Of a stretch of DNA of 64,000 nt, positions 33,643 through 41,672 are shown piece after piece. The position numbers and the translations under genes are program-made. Origin of the DNA: an uncultured Oscillospiraceae bacterium (lineage in GTDB: Bacteria; Bacillota; Clostridia; Oscillospirales; Oscillospiraceae); the NCBI GenBank assembly GCA_944386055.1, contig CALWZP010000001.1, forward strand, positions 62,001-126,000. Direction: 5' to 3'. Each line of letters starts with the position of its first letter. Positions within the stretch are counted from its first letter, which is position 1. The notes under the pieces are model-generated. The model did not search any database. It saw only the letters and a program-made list of their open reading frames with translations, and was not told the origin of the DNA.

Positions 33643-34342
33643 GCTGATCGCCCTGGAGCTGCGGAGAATCCGGCTGAGGCCCTATCACCTGGCGGCCGGG
33701 GCCTGCGGGGCAGCCATGCTGGCCTTTCTGTATCTCATGGCCGCCATCCCCCGCATGGACCCGGCGGATGGCGGCGCGGCGCTGCTGGCCTCCTATGACT
33801 TCCTCCTGGGGCTGACACAGCTTGTCTTTCTGGCGGTCTTCACCGTCTTCGCCGGGGTGATGTCCGCCCGGTTCGTGGTGGAGGGGTACAGCGGGACGCA
33901 GGCCCTTCTGCTCTTCTCCTATCCCGTCAGCCGGAGGAAGGTCCTGCTGGTCAAACTGGCCGTGGCCCTGCTCTACCCCGCTGCCGCCATGTTCCTGTGG
34001 GGTACGGCGGCCCAGGGGGTCTTCTTTCTCACCGAGGCGCTGCTCCCCCTGTGCCCCGACACGCTTACCGCCGGTACCGTCCTGTGGTCGCTGTGCTCCC
34101 TGCTCTGCCGGTCCCTGCTGGCCGGGCTGCTGGGGCTGATGGCGGCAGGGCTGGGACTCTGGCGGCGCTCTATCCCCACCGCCATCATCTCGGCGCTGCT
34201 CCTCTCCTGCCTGGCCTGCCAGGGGCTCAGCGCGCTTCTCCCCTTCCGCCCCGCCATGGGGCTGGCCCTGATCGCCGGGGCGGTCCCCGCCGCCTGGGCG
34301 CTGAGATACATGATCCGCCAGGTGGATGAAATGGAGGTATGA
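33629..34342 (+). CDS. ABC-2-type transporter permease
   Basis: A 237-residue membrane subunit with about six hydrophobic helices and a short basic N-terminus (KLIALELRRIRLRPYH), matching ABC-2 permeases that pair with BcrA-type ATPases. GAAAGGAGGG within the ATPase gene serves its start. It is coupled to the following MFS gene by four bases or less. Confidence 0.85.
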   Translation: MGMGKLIALELRRIRLRPYHLAAGACGAAMLAFLYLMAAIPRMDPADGGAALLASYDFLLGLTQLVFLAVFTVFAGVMSARFVVEGYSGTQALLLFSYPVSRRKVLLVKLAVALLYPAAAMFLWGTAAQGVFFLTEALLPLCPDTLTAGTVLWSLCSLLCRSLLAGLLGLMAAGLGLWRRSIPTAIISALLLSCLACQGLSALLPFRPAMGLALIAGAVPAAWALRYMIRQVDEMEV

Positions 34343-34344
34343 AC

Positions 34345-35601
34345 ATGACGGAGAAAAAGGAGAGGCTGTTCCGCCGCAACTTCACCCTTTTGCTTCTGGG
34401 GCAGACCAGCTCCCTGCTGGGAAACCTCACGCTGAAATTTGCCCTGTCCATGTATGTGCTGGAGATCACCGGTTCCGCCGCCGTCTTCGCAGGGCTTCTG
34501 GCTGCGGCCATGATCCCCACCATTCTCCTGTCGCCCTTTGGGGGCGTCCTGGCGGACCGGGCCGACCGCCGCGCCATCATGGTCATCCTGGACGCCCTGT
34601 CCGGGGCGGCGGTTCTGGCTGCCGCCCTTCTGCTGCCCCTGGGAAACGAGATCCCCGTCATCGGGACACTGCTGGTGATGCTGTCCGTGCTGGCGGCCTT
34701 CGAATCCCCCACCGTTCAGGCCTGCGTGCCCCAGATGCTCTCAGAGGAGAACCTGCTGAAAGGCAACGCGGCGGTGAGCCAGGTACAGGCCGCCGCCTCC
34801 CTTATCACCCCGTTCCTGGGCAGTGTGGTCTATGCCGCCTTCGGGCTGGCTCCCGTCCTCTGGGGCGCGGTGGTCTGCTTTTTCCTCACCGCCCTTTTGG
34901 AGTGCTTCCTCCAGCTGGACAGCCGCCGCCCGGCGGCCGGCACGCCCATCGGCACGGTCATCCGGGAGGATCTGTCCGCCTGCCTGCGCTTTTTGTGCCG
35001 GGAACAGCCCGATATTCTGAAGCTGCTCCTCCTGGCCGCTCTGACCAGCCTGTTCATGGCAGGCACGATGGTCGTGGGCTTCCCCTATCTGGTACGCACC
35101 GTCCTGGGGCTGTCCGCCCAGCACTACGGCGCGGCGGAGAGCGCCATGGGCGCCGCCGCCATCCTGGGGGGCGTATGCGTGGCTCTGTGGGGGCAGCGGC
35201 TCCGGCTGCGCCGGCTGGCGGCGGTGTTCTCCGCCCTGGGCGCCTGCCTGCTGCCCTGCGGTCTGGTCTTTCTGCTGCCGGTGAGCGCCACGGGCCGGTA
35301 CTGGGTCCTGCTGGTCATGTTCTGCGCCTGTCAGCTGGGGTGCAGCGTCTTCTCCACCTGCGCCATCTCGGTGATCCAGACAAGGACGCCGGAGCATCTG
35401 ATGGGCAAGGTCATGTCCTTCGTGTTTACGCTGTCCATGTGCGCCCAGCCGCTGGGGCAGATCGTCTATGGGGCGCTGTTCGACTGCTTCGCCCGAAGCC
35501 CCTATTGGGTGCTGCTCCCCAGCGGTCTTCTGCTCTGCGTCATCGGGGCGGCCTCCGTCTCCTTTTTCGCCGGTCTGGAGCGATCCCTGCCGCAGCCCTG
35601 A
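34345..35601 (+). CDS. MFS efflux transporter (macrolide-efflux/MFS_3-like)
   Basis: A 418-residue permease with about twelve transmembrane helices. The MFS motif A appears as GGVLADRADRRAIM between helices 2 and 3. The N-terminus FTLLLLGQTSSLLGN resembles the MefA/enterobactin-exporter branch. I placed the start at the second ATG, because GGAGG ends one base before the first ATG (34339) and seven before the second. Together with the TetR and ABC genes it forms an export block. Confidence 0.88.
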   Translation: MTEKKERLFRRNFTLLLLGQTSSLLGNLTLKFALSMYVLEITGSAAVFAGLLAAAMIPTILLSPFGGVLADRADRRAIMVILDALSGAAVLAAALLLPLGNEIPVIGTLLVMLSVLAAFESPTVQACVPQMLSEENLLKGNAAVSQVQAAASLITPFLGSVVYAAFGLAPVLWGAVVCFFLTALLECFLQLDSRRPAAGTPIGTVIREDLSACLRFLCREQPDILKLLLLAALTSLFMAGTMVVGFPYLVRTVLGLSAQHYGAAESAMGAAAILGGVCVALWGQRLRLRRLAAVFSALGACLLPCGLVFLLPVSATGRYWVLLVMFCACQLGCSVFSTCAISVIQTRTPEHLMGKVMSFVFTLSMCAQPLGQIVYGALFDCFARSPYWVLLPSGLLLCVIGAASVSFFAGLERSLPQP

Positions 35602-35623
35602 CCTCCGCTCTCCCTGCGGACAG

Positions 35624-35659
35624 AGAGGCGTCGGGTCCCTTTCGGGACCCGACGCCTCT
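35624..35659. terminator. strong hairpin between convergent MFS and ArsR genes
   Basis: A perfect 16-bp stem AGAGGCGTCGGGTCCC with its complement and TTTC loop. T-tracts are poor on both sides, but the position between convergent genes supports a terminator role. Confidence 0.7.
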
Positions 35660-35668
35660 GCCCTCCCC

Positions 35669-36037
35669 CTATGCCGAGGGGCAGGTGATCTCTACCATGT
35701 ATTCGATCATATGATGGAGCAGCTGGGCCTGCTGGGTGTCGGCGGCCCGGTAATAGACCTCCTTGCCCTCCCGCCGGCTGACGATCAGCCGGGCGGCCTT
35801 CAGCTGTCTGAGATGGTGGGACACCGCCGGGCTGCTCATCTCCACCATGGCGGACAGGTTGATGACGCACTCCTCACAGTGGCACAGCAGCCAGAAGATG
35901 CGGATGCGGCTGCCGTCCCCCAGCTGCTTGAAGATATCGGCCGCGGTCTGGAACTCCTCCACGCTGGGCATGTGCTCCAGCTCCCGCAGGGACTCCATGG
36001 TCTGACCGTGGTCGTGGGGCAGTGCTTTCTCCTCCAT
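35669..36037 (-). CDS. ArsR/SmtB-family metal-sensing repressor
   Basis: A 122-residue winged-helix protein. The DNA-recognition helix region is NLSAMVEMSSPAVSHHLRQL (about 60-79), preceded by LLCHCEEC (50-57), which places three cysteines in the alpha-3-type metal site seen in CadC/ArsR sensors. An HDH near the N-terminus could add ligands. It lies about 750 bases from a small HMA protein and a P1B ATPase whose promoters carry ArsR-like dyads, so it is their likely repressor. The start is preceded by GAGGGGTCGAG. Confidence 0.88.
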   Translation of the reverse strand: MEEKALPHDHGQTMESLRELEHMPSVEEFQTAADIFKQLGDGSRIRIFWLLCHCEECVINLSAMVEMSSPAVSHHLRQLKAARLIVSRREGKEVYYRAADTQQAQLLHHMIEYMVEITCPSA

Positions 36038-36194
36038 CTCTCGACCCCTCCTTTTCTTTGTTTTAATATTGTACCACACCCGGCGGCGTTGGAAAAGAGA
36101 AAATTCTCCTGTCCCTTGCCGGGTCCGATCGGGTATGATAGAATGAGAAAAACACAGGTGCGCTTGCGCCGAAGAAATTTCCGGAGGGGATACA

Positions 36195-36608
36195 ATGCTT
36201 GAAACGACGCCATCCCAGTCAGCAATGAGGGAATTGCTCGGGCAATCTCTGTTCGAAGTCTGGCAGGCGTTGTGCTCCGCCATCGACCAAGCATACGAAA
36301 TGGAACGGGTGTGGAACACCGGCGGCAAGAACTGGACCTACGAGTATAAATATCGGAGAGGCGGAAAAACCCTTTGCTGCCTCTATGCCAAAAGCGCCTG
36401 CATCGGTCTCATGGTCATCTTTGGGAGAGAGGAACGAGCCAAATTCGAAGGGATCCGGGCCACGCTCTCTCCCGCTGTCTGCAGGCGATATGAGGAAGCA
36501 CAAACTTATCACGACGGGAAATGGGTCATGTTTGAACCGGCCGACACCTCTGAATTTGACGATTACATGAAACTGCTGGCCATCAAGAGAAAACCCAATC
36601 GGAAGTGA
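36195..36608 (+). CDS. DUF3788-family protein
   Basis: A 137-residue soluble protein of the DUF3788 family, unknown function. Typical features are ERVWNTGGKNWTYEYKYRRG near residue 37 and KTLCCLYAKSACIGLMVIFG. Its DNA is less GC-rich than neighbouring genes. CGGAGGGGATAC precedes the ATG. It lies between the ArsR gene and the metal efflux genes but shows no metal motif. Confidence 0.75.
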   Translation: MLETTPSQSAMRELLGQSLFEVWQALCSAIDQAYEMERVWNTGGKNWTYEYKYRRGGKTLCCLYAKSACIGLMVIFGREERAKFEGIRATLSPAVCRRYEEAQTYHDGKWVMFEPADTSEFDDYMKLLAIKRKPNRK

Positions 36609-36703
36609 CAGGCCGCTCCATCGGGATGACCGCAGCGCCGGGCTGGGCTGAGCGGCACCCGGCCGCCTCAGTGAAGCCGTTTCAAAAAAACTCGTCCAAC
36701 CCC

Positions 36704-36732
36704 TTGACATTCTCCGCAGGGCGGTGTATGAT
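36704..36732 (+). promoter_or_regulatory. promoter of the small HMA protein gene
   Basis: TTGACA (36704-36709) and TATGAT (36727-36732) with a 17-base spacer. Confidence 0.85.
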
Positions 36733-36744
36733 TCCCTTAGAATT

Positions 36745-36764
36745 AAACAATTACTTAATTGTTT
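36745..36764 (+). promoter_or_regulatory. ArsR/SmtB-type operator dyad 1
   Basis: AAACAATTA and TAATTGTTT form a perfect 9-2-9 palindrome at the expected start of transcription. AT-rich imperfect dyads of this shape are bound by SmtB/CzrA-like repressors. Confidence 0.65.
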
Positions 36765-36792
36765 TTTAATCTTGACTGAAAAGGAGTCCCCC

Positions 36793-37011
36793 ATGAAAAA
36801 GACCTACAAGATCGAAGTGGACTGCGCCAACTGCGCCAACAAGATGGAAGAGGCCGCCCGAAAGACCGCAGGCGTGGCGGCGGCCACCGTGAATTTTATG
36901 ACCCTGAAGATGATCGTGGAGTTTGCCGAGGGGCACGACCCCAAGGCCGTGATGGAGCAGGTCCGCAAGAACTGCAAGAAGGTGGAGGACGACTGCGAGA
37001 TCTATCTCTAA
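36793..37011 (+). CDS. small heavy-metal-associated (HMA) domain protein
   Basis: A 72-residue metallochaperone-like protein with the metal-binding loop DCANCANKMEEAA near residue 10 (CXXC). It is the size of CopZ but precedes a Zn/Cd-type P1B ATPase that lacks its own HMA domain, so it probably supplies that domain in trans. It has its own promoter, operator and terminator. AAAAGGAGTCCCCC precedes the ATG. Confidence 0.9.
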   Translation: MKKTYKIEVDCANCANKMEEAARKTAGVAAATVNFMTLKMIVEFAEGHDPKAVMEQVRKNCKKVEDDCEIYL

Positions 37012-37017
37012 GGTCAC

Positions 37018-37066
37018 GGGGCACCCCGCCTTTGTCACTCCCCAAGGGCACGGTGCCCCTTATTTT
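37018..37066 (+). terminator. terminator/attenuator between the HMA and ATPase genes
   Basis: GGGGCACC (37018-37025) pairs with GGTGCCCC (37052-37059), followed by TTATTTTT. The loop is long (26 nt) and contains a smaller possible hairpin. Confidence 0.65.
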
Positions 37067-37072
37067 TCTCAA

Positions 37073-37096
37073 ACAATTAAGTATTTGCTTAATTGT
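37073..37096 (+). promoter_or_regulatory. ArsR/SmtB-type operator dyad 2
   Basis: ACAATTAAG and CTTAATTGT form a perfect 9-6-9 palindrome 30 bases before the ATPase start. Its half-sites share ACAATTA with dyad 1. Confidence 0.6.
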
Positions 37097-37126
37097 ATTC
37101 ACTCATTCCTTTTGGAGGGATCGGTC

Positions 37127-39013
37127 GTGAACAAAAAGCAGAAAATCATGCTGGCCCGCATCCTCGCCGCGGCGGCACTGCTTCTCATACTGGGCTTTGT
37201 CCCGGCGGATGGCTGGCTCCGGCTGGGGCTGTATCTGGTGCCTTATCTGATCATCGGCTATGACATCCTTCTGAAGGCCGCCAAAGGAATCCGCAACCGG
37301 CAGGTGTTTGACGAGAACTTTCTCATGGCGGTGGCCACCATAGGGGCCATCGCTCTGGCCCTGGCGGAAGGCAGCGGCGATTACACCGAGGCCATCGCGG
37401 TGATGCTCTTCTACCAGATCGGCGAGTGGTTCCAGTCCTATGCCGTGGGCAAAAGCCGCCGGAACATCAGCGAGCTGATGGACATTCGTCCCGACTACGC
37501 CAACATCGAGACGGACGGCAGGCTCACCCAGGTGGACCCGGACGAGGTGGCCGTGGGCACCGTCATCGTGGTCCAGCCCGGGGAGAAGGTTCCCATCGAC
37601 GGCGTGGTGGTGGAGGGGACCTCCACTTTGAACACCGCCGCCCTCACTGGCGAGTCCCTCCCCCGGGACGCCGGGGCGGGGGACGAGGTCATCAGCGGCT
37701 GCATCAATATGACCGGGCTGTTAAAGATCCGCACCACCAAGGAGTTTGGGGAGTCCACCGTGTCCAAGATCCTGGACCTGGTGGAGAACGCCTCCTCCCG
37801 CAAATCCCGCTCGGAGGATTTTATCTCCAAATTCGCCCGGATTTACACCCCCGCCGTGTGCGGCAGCGCGCTGGTGCTGGCTGTCCTGCCCCCCCTGGTG
37901 CGGATGCTGGGTATGGACCTGTCCCCCGACTGGAGCACCTGGATCTACCGCGCCCTCACCTTCCTGGTGGCCAGCTGCCCCTGCGCCCTGGTGATCTCCA
38001 TCCCCCTCTCCTTCTTCGCCGGCATCGGCGGGGCCAGCAAGGCCGGCGTGCTGGTAAAGGGCTCCAACTACCTGGAAACCCTGTCCCAGACAAAAATCGT
38101 GGTCTTTGACAAGACCGGCACCCTGACCCAGGGGGTCTTCGAGGTCTGCGGCATCCACCACAGCGAGATGGAGAACGAGAAGCTGCTGGAGTACGCCGCC
38201 CTGGCGGAGAGCGCCTCCTCCCACCCCATCAGCAAGAGCCTGCAGCGCGCCTATGGAAAGGAGCTGGACCGCAGCCGGGTGTCCGGCATCCAGGAGATCA
38301 GCGGCAACGGTGTCACCGCCGTGGTGGACGGCCACACCGTGGCCGCCGGCAACGACAAGCTGATGGACCGGCTGGGTATCCCGTACATCCCCTGCCGCAG
38401 CGTGGGCACCATCATCCACATGGCGGTGGACGGCGACTACGCCGGCCACATCGTGATCTCCGATGTGGTGAAGCCGCACTCCAAGCAGGCCATTCAGGCC
38501 CTGCGCTCCGCCGGTGTGCGCCAGACCGTCATGCTCACCGGCGACGCTTCCAAGGTGGCCGACCATGTGGCGGCGGAATTGGGCATCGACCAGGTGTACA
38601 GCCAGCTGCTCCCCGCCGACAAGGTGGAGAAGGTAGAGGAGCTTCTGAAGCACAAGCCGGAGAAGGCCAAGCTGGCCTTCGTGGGAGACGGCATCAACGA
38701 CGCGCCGGTGCTGCGCCGGGCTGACATCGGCATCGCCATGGGCGCTATGGGCTCTGACGCCGCCATCGAGGCCGCCGATGTGGTCCTCATGGACGACGAC
38801 CCCCTGAAAATCGCCAAGGCCATCAAAATCTCCCGGAAATGCCTTGGCATCGTGTACCAGAACATCGTCTTCGCCATCGGCATCAAACTGATCTGCCTGC
38901 TGCTGGTGGCGGTGGGGCTGGCCAATATGTGGCTGGCCATATTCGCCGATGTGGGGGTGATGATTCTGGCCGTCCTCAACGCCATCCGGGCGCTGTTCGT
39001 CCGAAATCTGTGA
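37127..39013 (+). CDS. P1B-type ATPase, Zn/Cd/Pb efflux type
   Basis: A 628-residue metal-exporting ATPase. The membrane site CPC lies in ASCPCALVIS. Phosphorylation motif DKTGTLTQG, the HP motif SSHPISKS and GDGINDAP are all present. The last membrane region contains FADVGVMILAVLNAIR, with the Asp typical of Zn/Cd (ZntA/CadA) rather than Cu pumps. There is no N-terminal HMA domain; the separate HMA protein upstream may replace it. The start is GTG with TTGGAGGGATC upstream. Likely repressed by the ArsR protein. Confidence 0.92.
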   Translation: MNKKQKIMLARILAAAALLLILGFVPADGWLRLGLYLVPYLIIGYDILLKAAKGIRNRQVFDENFLMAVATIGAIALALAEGSGDYTEAIAVMLFYQIGEWFQSYAVGKSRRNISELMDIRPDYANIETDGRLTQVDPDEVAVGTVIVVQPGEKVPIDGVVVEGTSTLNTAALTGESLPRDAGAGDEVISGCINMTGLLKIRTTKEFGESTVSKILDLVENASSRKSRSEDFISKFARIYTPAVCGSALVLAVLPPLVRMLGMDLSPDWSTWIYRALTFLVASCPCALVISIPLSFFAGIGGASKAGVLVKGSNYLETLSQTKIVVFDKTGTLTQGVFEVCGIHHSEMENEKLLEYAALAESASSHPISKSLQRAYGKELDRSRVSGIQEISGNGVTAVVDGHTVAAGNDKLMDRLGIPYIPCRSVGTIIHMAVDGDYAGHIVISDVVKPHSKQAIQALRSAGVRQTVMLTGDASKVADHVAAELGIDQVYSQLLPADKVEKVEELLKHKPEKAKLAFVGDGINDAPVLRRADIGIAMGAMGSDAAIEAADVVLMDDDPLKIAKAIKISRKCLGIVYQNIVFAIGIKLICLLLVAVGLANMWLAIFADVGVMILAVLNAIRALFVRNL

Positions 39014-39027
39014 GATTTCGGAGGCAA

Positions 39028-39060
39028 AAAATCCGGGGCCCCAATGGGGCCCCGGATTTT
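39028..39060. terminator. terminator after the P-type ATPase
   Basis: AAAATCCGGGGCCCC pairs perfectly with GGGGCCCCGGATTTT (loop AAT), giving T-tracts on both strands between convergent genes. Confidence 0.92.
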
Positions 39061-39081
39061 ACCGTCAAATTGCAGGGGACT

Positions 39082-39492
39082 TCAGTTCTTGCCGTCCTCG
39101 TCGTCCTCTTCCTCGTCCTCCACATCGGACAGGTCCAGGGCAAAGGTGTCCCCGCAGCCGGGGCACTGCACCACGCCCTCGGCCAGGGTGTCCTCGTCCA
39201 CCACCAGGTCCTTGCCGCAGGTGGGGCACTCCACGGTGAAGAAGTCGTCGTCCTCGTCCTCCTCATCGTCGTCAAAGACGGCGTCCTCCACATCGGACAG
39301 GTCGTCGGAGACTGCGTCGATCTCCTCTCCCAGGGAGACGGTCGCCTCCTCCAGGTCCTCGATGGAATAGCCGATCTCCTCCAGAATGCCGATGATCTCG
39401 TGGATCAGCTTGCCCTCTTTGGACTTCTCGGTGTCGATGGCCAGGCCGTCCGCCAGTCCCTTCAGATACGCAACTTTCTCGGAAATGGTCAT
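39082..39492 (-). CDS. CD1247-type N-terminal domain protein with zinc ribbon
   Basis: A 136-residue very acidic protein. The helical N-terminus (TISEKVAYLKGLADGLAID) is the domain named after C. difficile CD1247. A zinc ribbon, CPTCG and CPGCG, lies at about residues 89-113, between acidic stretches. The function is unknown. It follows efp on the same strand and probably shares its transcript; the pair is common in Clostridia. Confidence 0.75.
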   Translation of the reverse strand: MTISEKVAYLKGLADGLAIDTEKSKEGKLIHEIIGILEEIGYSIEDLEEATVSLGEEIDAVSDDLSDVEDAVFDDDEEDEDDDFFTVECPTCGKDLVVDEDTLAEGVVQCPGCGDTFALDLSDVEDEEEDDEDGKN

Positions 39493-39565
39493 GGTATTTA
39501 CTCCTTTCCCTCGCCCCGTTGGGGCGGTCTATCCCGATGGAGCCGTCCGCCGGCCCCTTCCGGAT

Positions 39566-40132
39566 TTACTTGCAGCGCTCCAGGTACTCGCCGGTACGGG
39601 TATCGATCTTGATCCTATCGCCGGGGTTGATGAACAGGGGCACCTTGATCTCCGCGCCGGTCTCCAGGGTGGCGGGCTTGGTCACATTGGTGGCGGTATC
39701 GCCCTTGAAGCCCGGGTCGGTCTCGGTGACCTCCAGCTCCACGAAGTTGGGGGGCTCCACACCGAACACGCTGCCCTTGTAGGACATCACCTTGCAGGTC
39801 ATGTTCTCCTTGACAAACTTGAAGTTGTCCCCCAGCAGGTCCTTGCCGATGGGCACCATGTCATAGGTCTCCATGTCCATGAAATAGTACAGGTCGCCGT
39901 CGTTATAGCTGTACTCCATATCCTTGCGCTCCACAAACGCCTGCTCGAACTTGGCGGTGGGGTTGAAGGAGGTCTCGGTCACGCCGCCGGTGATCACATT
40001 CTTCATCTTGGTGCGCACAAAGGCTGCGCCCTTGCCCGGCTTCACATGCTGGAATTCCACCACCTGCATGACCTTGCCGTCCATCTCAAAGGTCACGCCG
40101 TTTCTGAAATCGCTGGCAGAAATCATCGCCAT
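39566..40132 (-). CDS. efp: elongation factor P
   Basis: A 188-residue EF-P, which relieves ribosome stalling at polyproline. The N-terminus [17 protein letters not shown] and the loop [12 protein letters not shown] with the tip Lys are diagnostic; domain III ends at [16 protein letters not shown]. Among three clustered in-frame ATGs (40141, 40132, 40126) I chose the middle one, nine bases after AGGAGG; the first abuts that site. Confidence 0.95.
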   Translation of the reverse strand: MAMISASDFRNGVTFEMDGKVMQVVEFQHVKPGKGAAFVRTKMKNVITGGVTETSFNPTAKFEQAFVERKDMEYSYNDGDLYYFMDMETYDMVPIGKDLLGDNFKFVKENMTCKVMSYKGSVFGVEPPNFVELEVTETDPGFKGDTATNVTKPATLETGAEIKVPLFINPGDRIKIDTRTGEYLERCK

Positions 40133-40259
40133 AGGATTCATCCTCCTAAATTACTTATTTTAACTGATTCATTTTACCGTATTTCTGCCTTCATTGCAAG
40201 GGGGTCCGCCCCTTTTTTCCCGGTTTTTTGGCCGTTTCCGGGCGTTTGCCCCCGCCGCA

Positions 40260-41324
40260 TCACAAAACGATCAGCTCCTTGGGCGATGCGGTGAGGTCCT
40301 CACACCCTCCCTCCCGCAGCACCAGCACATCCTCGATGCGCACGCCGAAGCGGCCGGGGAGATAGATGCCCGGCTCCGCGGAGACCACCGCCCCCGCCGG
40401 GAGCGGCCGCTCCTCCCCCGGGGCGGCGTTGGGGGACTCGTGGATCTCCAGGCCCAGGGAATGGCCGAAGCTGTGGGTGAAATATGCCCCATATCCCGCC
40501 CCGGTGATGACCGCCCGGGCCGCGGCGTCCAGCTCCCGGCCGGGCATCCCCGCCCGGGCGGCGGCGATGCCGGCCTTTTGGGCGGCGAGCACCGTCTCAT
40601 ACACCCGGACCATCTCCTCCGCGGGCCGCCCCACCGCCACCGTGCGGGTCATGTCGGAACAGTAGCCGTCCACGATGCAGCCGAAGTCCATGGTGACGAA
40701 CATCCCGTTTTCGATCACCGTCTCTCCCGGCACCGCGTGGGGCATGGAGCCATTGGCCCCCGCCGCCACGATGGGGTCGAAGGACACCTTTCGCGCCCCC
40801 CGGCGTAGCAGCTCGTACACCAGCCGGGCCGCCACCTCCTGCTCGGTCAGGCCGGGGCGGAGAAAGTCCAGGATGGCGGAAAAGGCCTCGTCGGTGATCT
40901 TCTGGGCCCGGCGCATGGCGGCCAGTTCCCCCTCGTCCTTGGATGCCCGCAGGCCGTCCAGCAGCCCCTGGGCGGGGATCAGATCACAGGGCAGCGCCTC
41001 CTGCCAGCGGCGGTGCTGGTCCACGCTCACCCGGCCGCTCTCAAACCCCACCCGCTGCAGACCGTGGGTCTGGATATAGTCCCGGGCCAGCTCCAGGTGG
41101 CCGTGCGCCCGGGAGGTGAGGACCACCTCCGCCCCGGTGACCTGCTTCTGCGCCGCCTCGATATACCGCCCGTCGGTGGAGTACTGCGCCCCGCCTCTGG
41201 TCACAAGCACATAGCCCTCCCCCAGAAAACCCACGGCGTAGCGCTCCCCCGGCTCGCTGACGATGAGCATGGCGTCCAGGCCGTGCTCATCCAGTTTCCC
41301 CGCAATCTGTGTTAAGTGGTCCAT
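40260..41324 (-). CDS. M24-family aminopeptidase (Xaa-Pro aminopeptidase type)
   Basis: A roughly 354-residue creatinase/aminopeptidase P-fold enzyme. The dinuclear metal ligands are visible: two Asp in MDFGCIVDGYCSDMTR, His in GHSLGLEIHES, and Glu in VVSAEPGIY and RIEDVLV. It likely removes N-terminal residues before proline. Its gene lies directly upstream of efp, the usual pepP/pepQ-efp order. The ATG at 41324 was preferred because GGAGG is seven bases away; the earlier ATG at 41330 is almost on top of it. Confidence 0.9.
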   Translation of the reverse strand: MDHLTQIAGKLDEHGLDAMLIVSEPGERYAVGFLGEGYVLVTRGGAQYSTDGRYIEAAQKQVTGAEVVLTSRAHGHLELARDYIQTHGLQRVGFESGRVSVDQHRRWQEALPCDLIPAQGLLDGLRASKDEGELAAMRRAQKITDEAFSAILDFLRPGLTEQEVAARLVYELLRRGARKVSFDPIVAAGANGSMPHAVPGETVIENGMFVTMDFGCIVDGYCSDMTRTVAVGRPAEEMVRVYETVLAAQKAGIAAARAGMPGRELDAAARAVITGAGYGAYFTHSFGHSLGLEIHESPNAAPGEERPLPAGAVVSAEPGIYLPGRFGVRIEDVLVLREGGCEDLTASPKELIVL

Positions 41325-41347
41325 TTTCATTCCTCCGCTTCTGAACA

Positions 41348-41450
41348 AGATAGGAGTGATCGTGTCCGGCTGCGCCGGACTGCTTTTGATCATTTTGCCT
41401 CCGGCGAAATGCCTTAACTCCTATCTCATATCTTCTATCTCCTATCTTAT
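41348..41450. repeat. heptamer-arm inverted repeat element D
   Basis: Left arm AGATAGGAGTGATC; right arm (from 41415) of CTATCTN 7-mers ending CTCCTATCTTAT. The core contains the perfect hairpin GTCCGGC-TGC-GCCGGAC. It lies between pepP and the old 3' end of the AP endonuclease gene, whose stop codon falls inside the right arm. Confidence 0.78.
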
Positions 41451-41517
41451 TTTAAATATTCCTGATAGATCCGCTTCATCTCCAAGGCGTCCTCCGCCTG
41501 AGTTCCCGCGCTTTCTC
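41447..41517 (-). pseudogene. detached duplicate of the AP endonuclease 3' end
   Basis: Read on the minus strand this segment encodes AGTQAEDALEMKRIYQEYLK and a TAA stop. It matches the last codons of the intact gene (AGTQAEDALEMKNIYQAHLR). About 49 of the 57 bases at 41461-41517 equal those at 41693-41749. It has no start and is separated from the gene by a hairpin-rich insert. Confidence 0.75.
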
Positions 41518-41654
41518 CCATTCGATGTACCATCGAATGGGGCCCTTCTCCCTTCTCTTTTTCAATGCTCGGCGGAAGTGAATTCCGCCTGCGCAATTTG
41601 CCGCTGAAGCGGCAAATTTACGGCGCAAAGGCGCCGCCCCATCTGCGATGGGGC
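41517..41654. repeat. array of four perfect hairpins inserted between the two 3' ends
   Basis: Four successive stems are visible: CCATTCGATG-TAC-CATCGAATGG (41518-41540), GGCGGAA/TTCCGCC (41571-41589), AATTTGCCGC/GCGGCAAATT (41595-41618) and GCCCCATC-TGC-GATGGGGC (41636-41654). There is no ORF of family character. The array resembles a cluster of intergenic repeat units or a structured RNA. Confidence 0.65.
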
Positions 41655-41672
41655 CCCCTGCGAAAGCGCACA

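Noticed and set aside
37018-37066. HMA-ATPase gap hairpin as a metal riboswitch
   Set aside because: The stem has a plain terminator layout and no conserved aptamer core that I recognise; protein-based ArsR control explains the dyads better.
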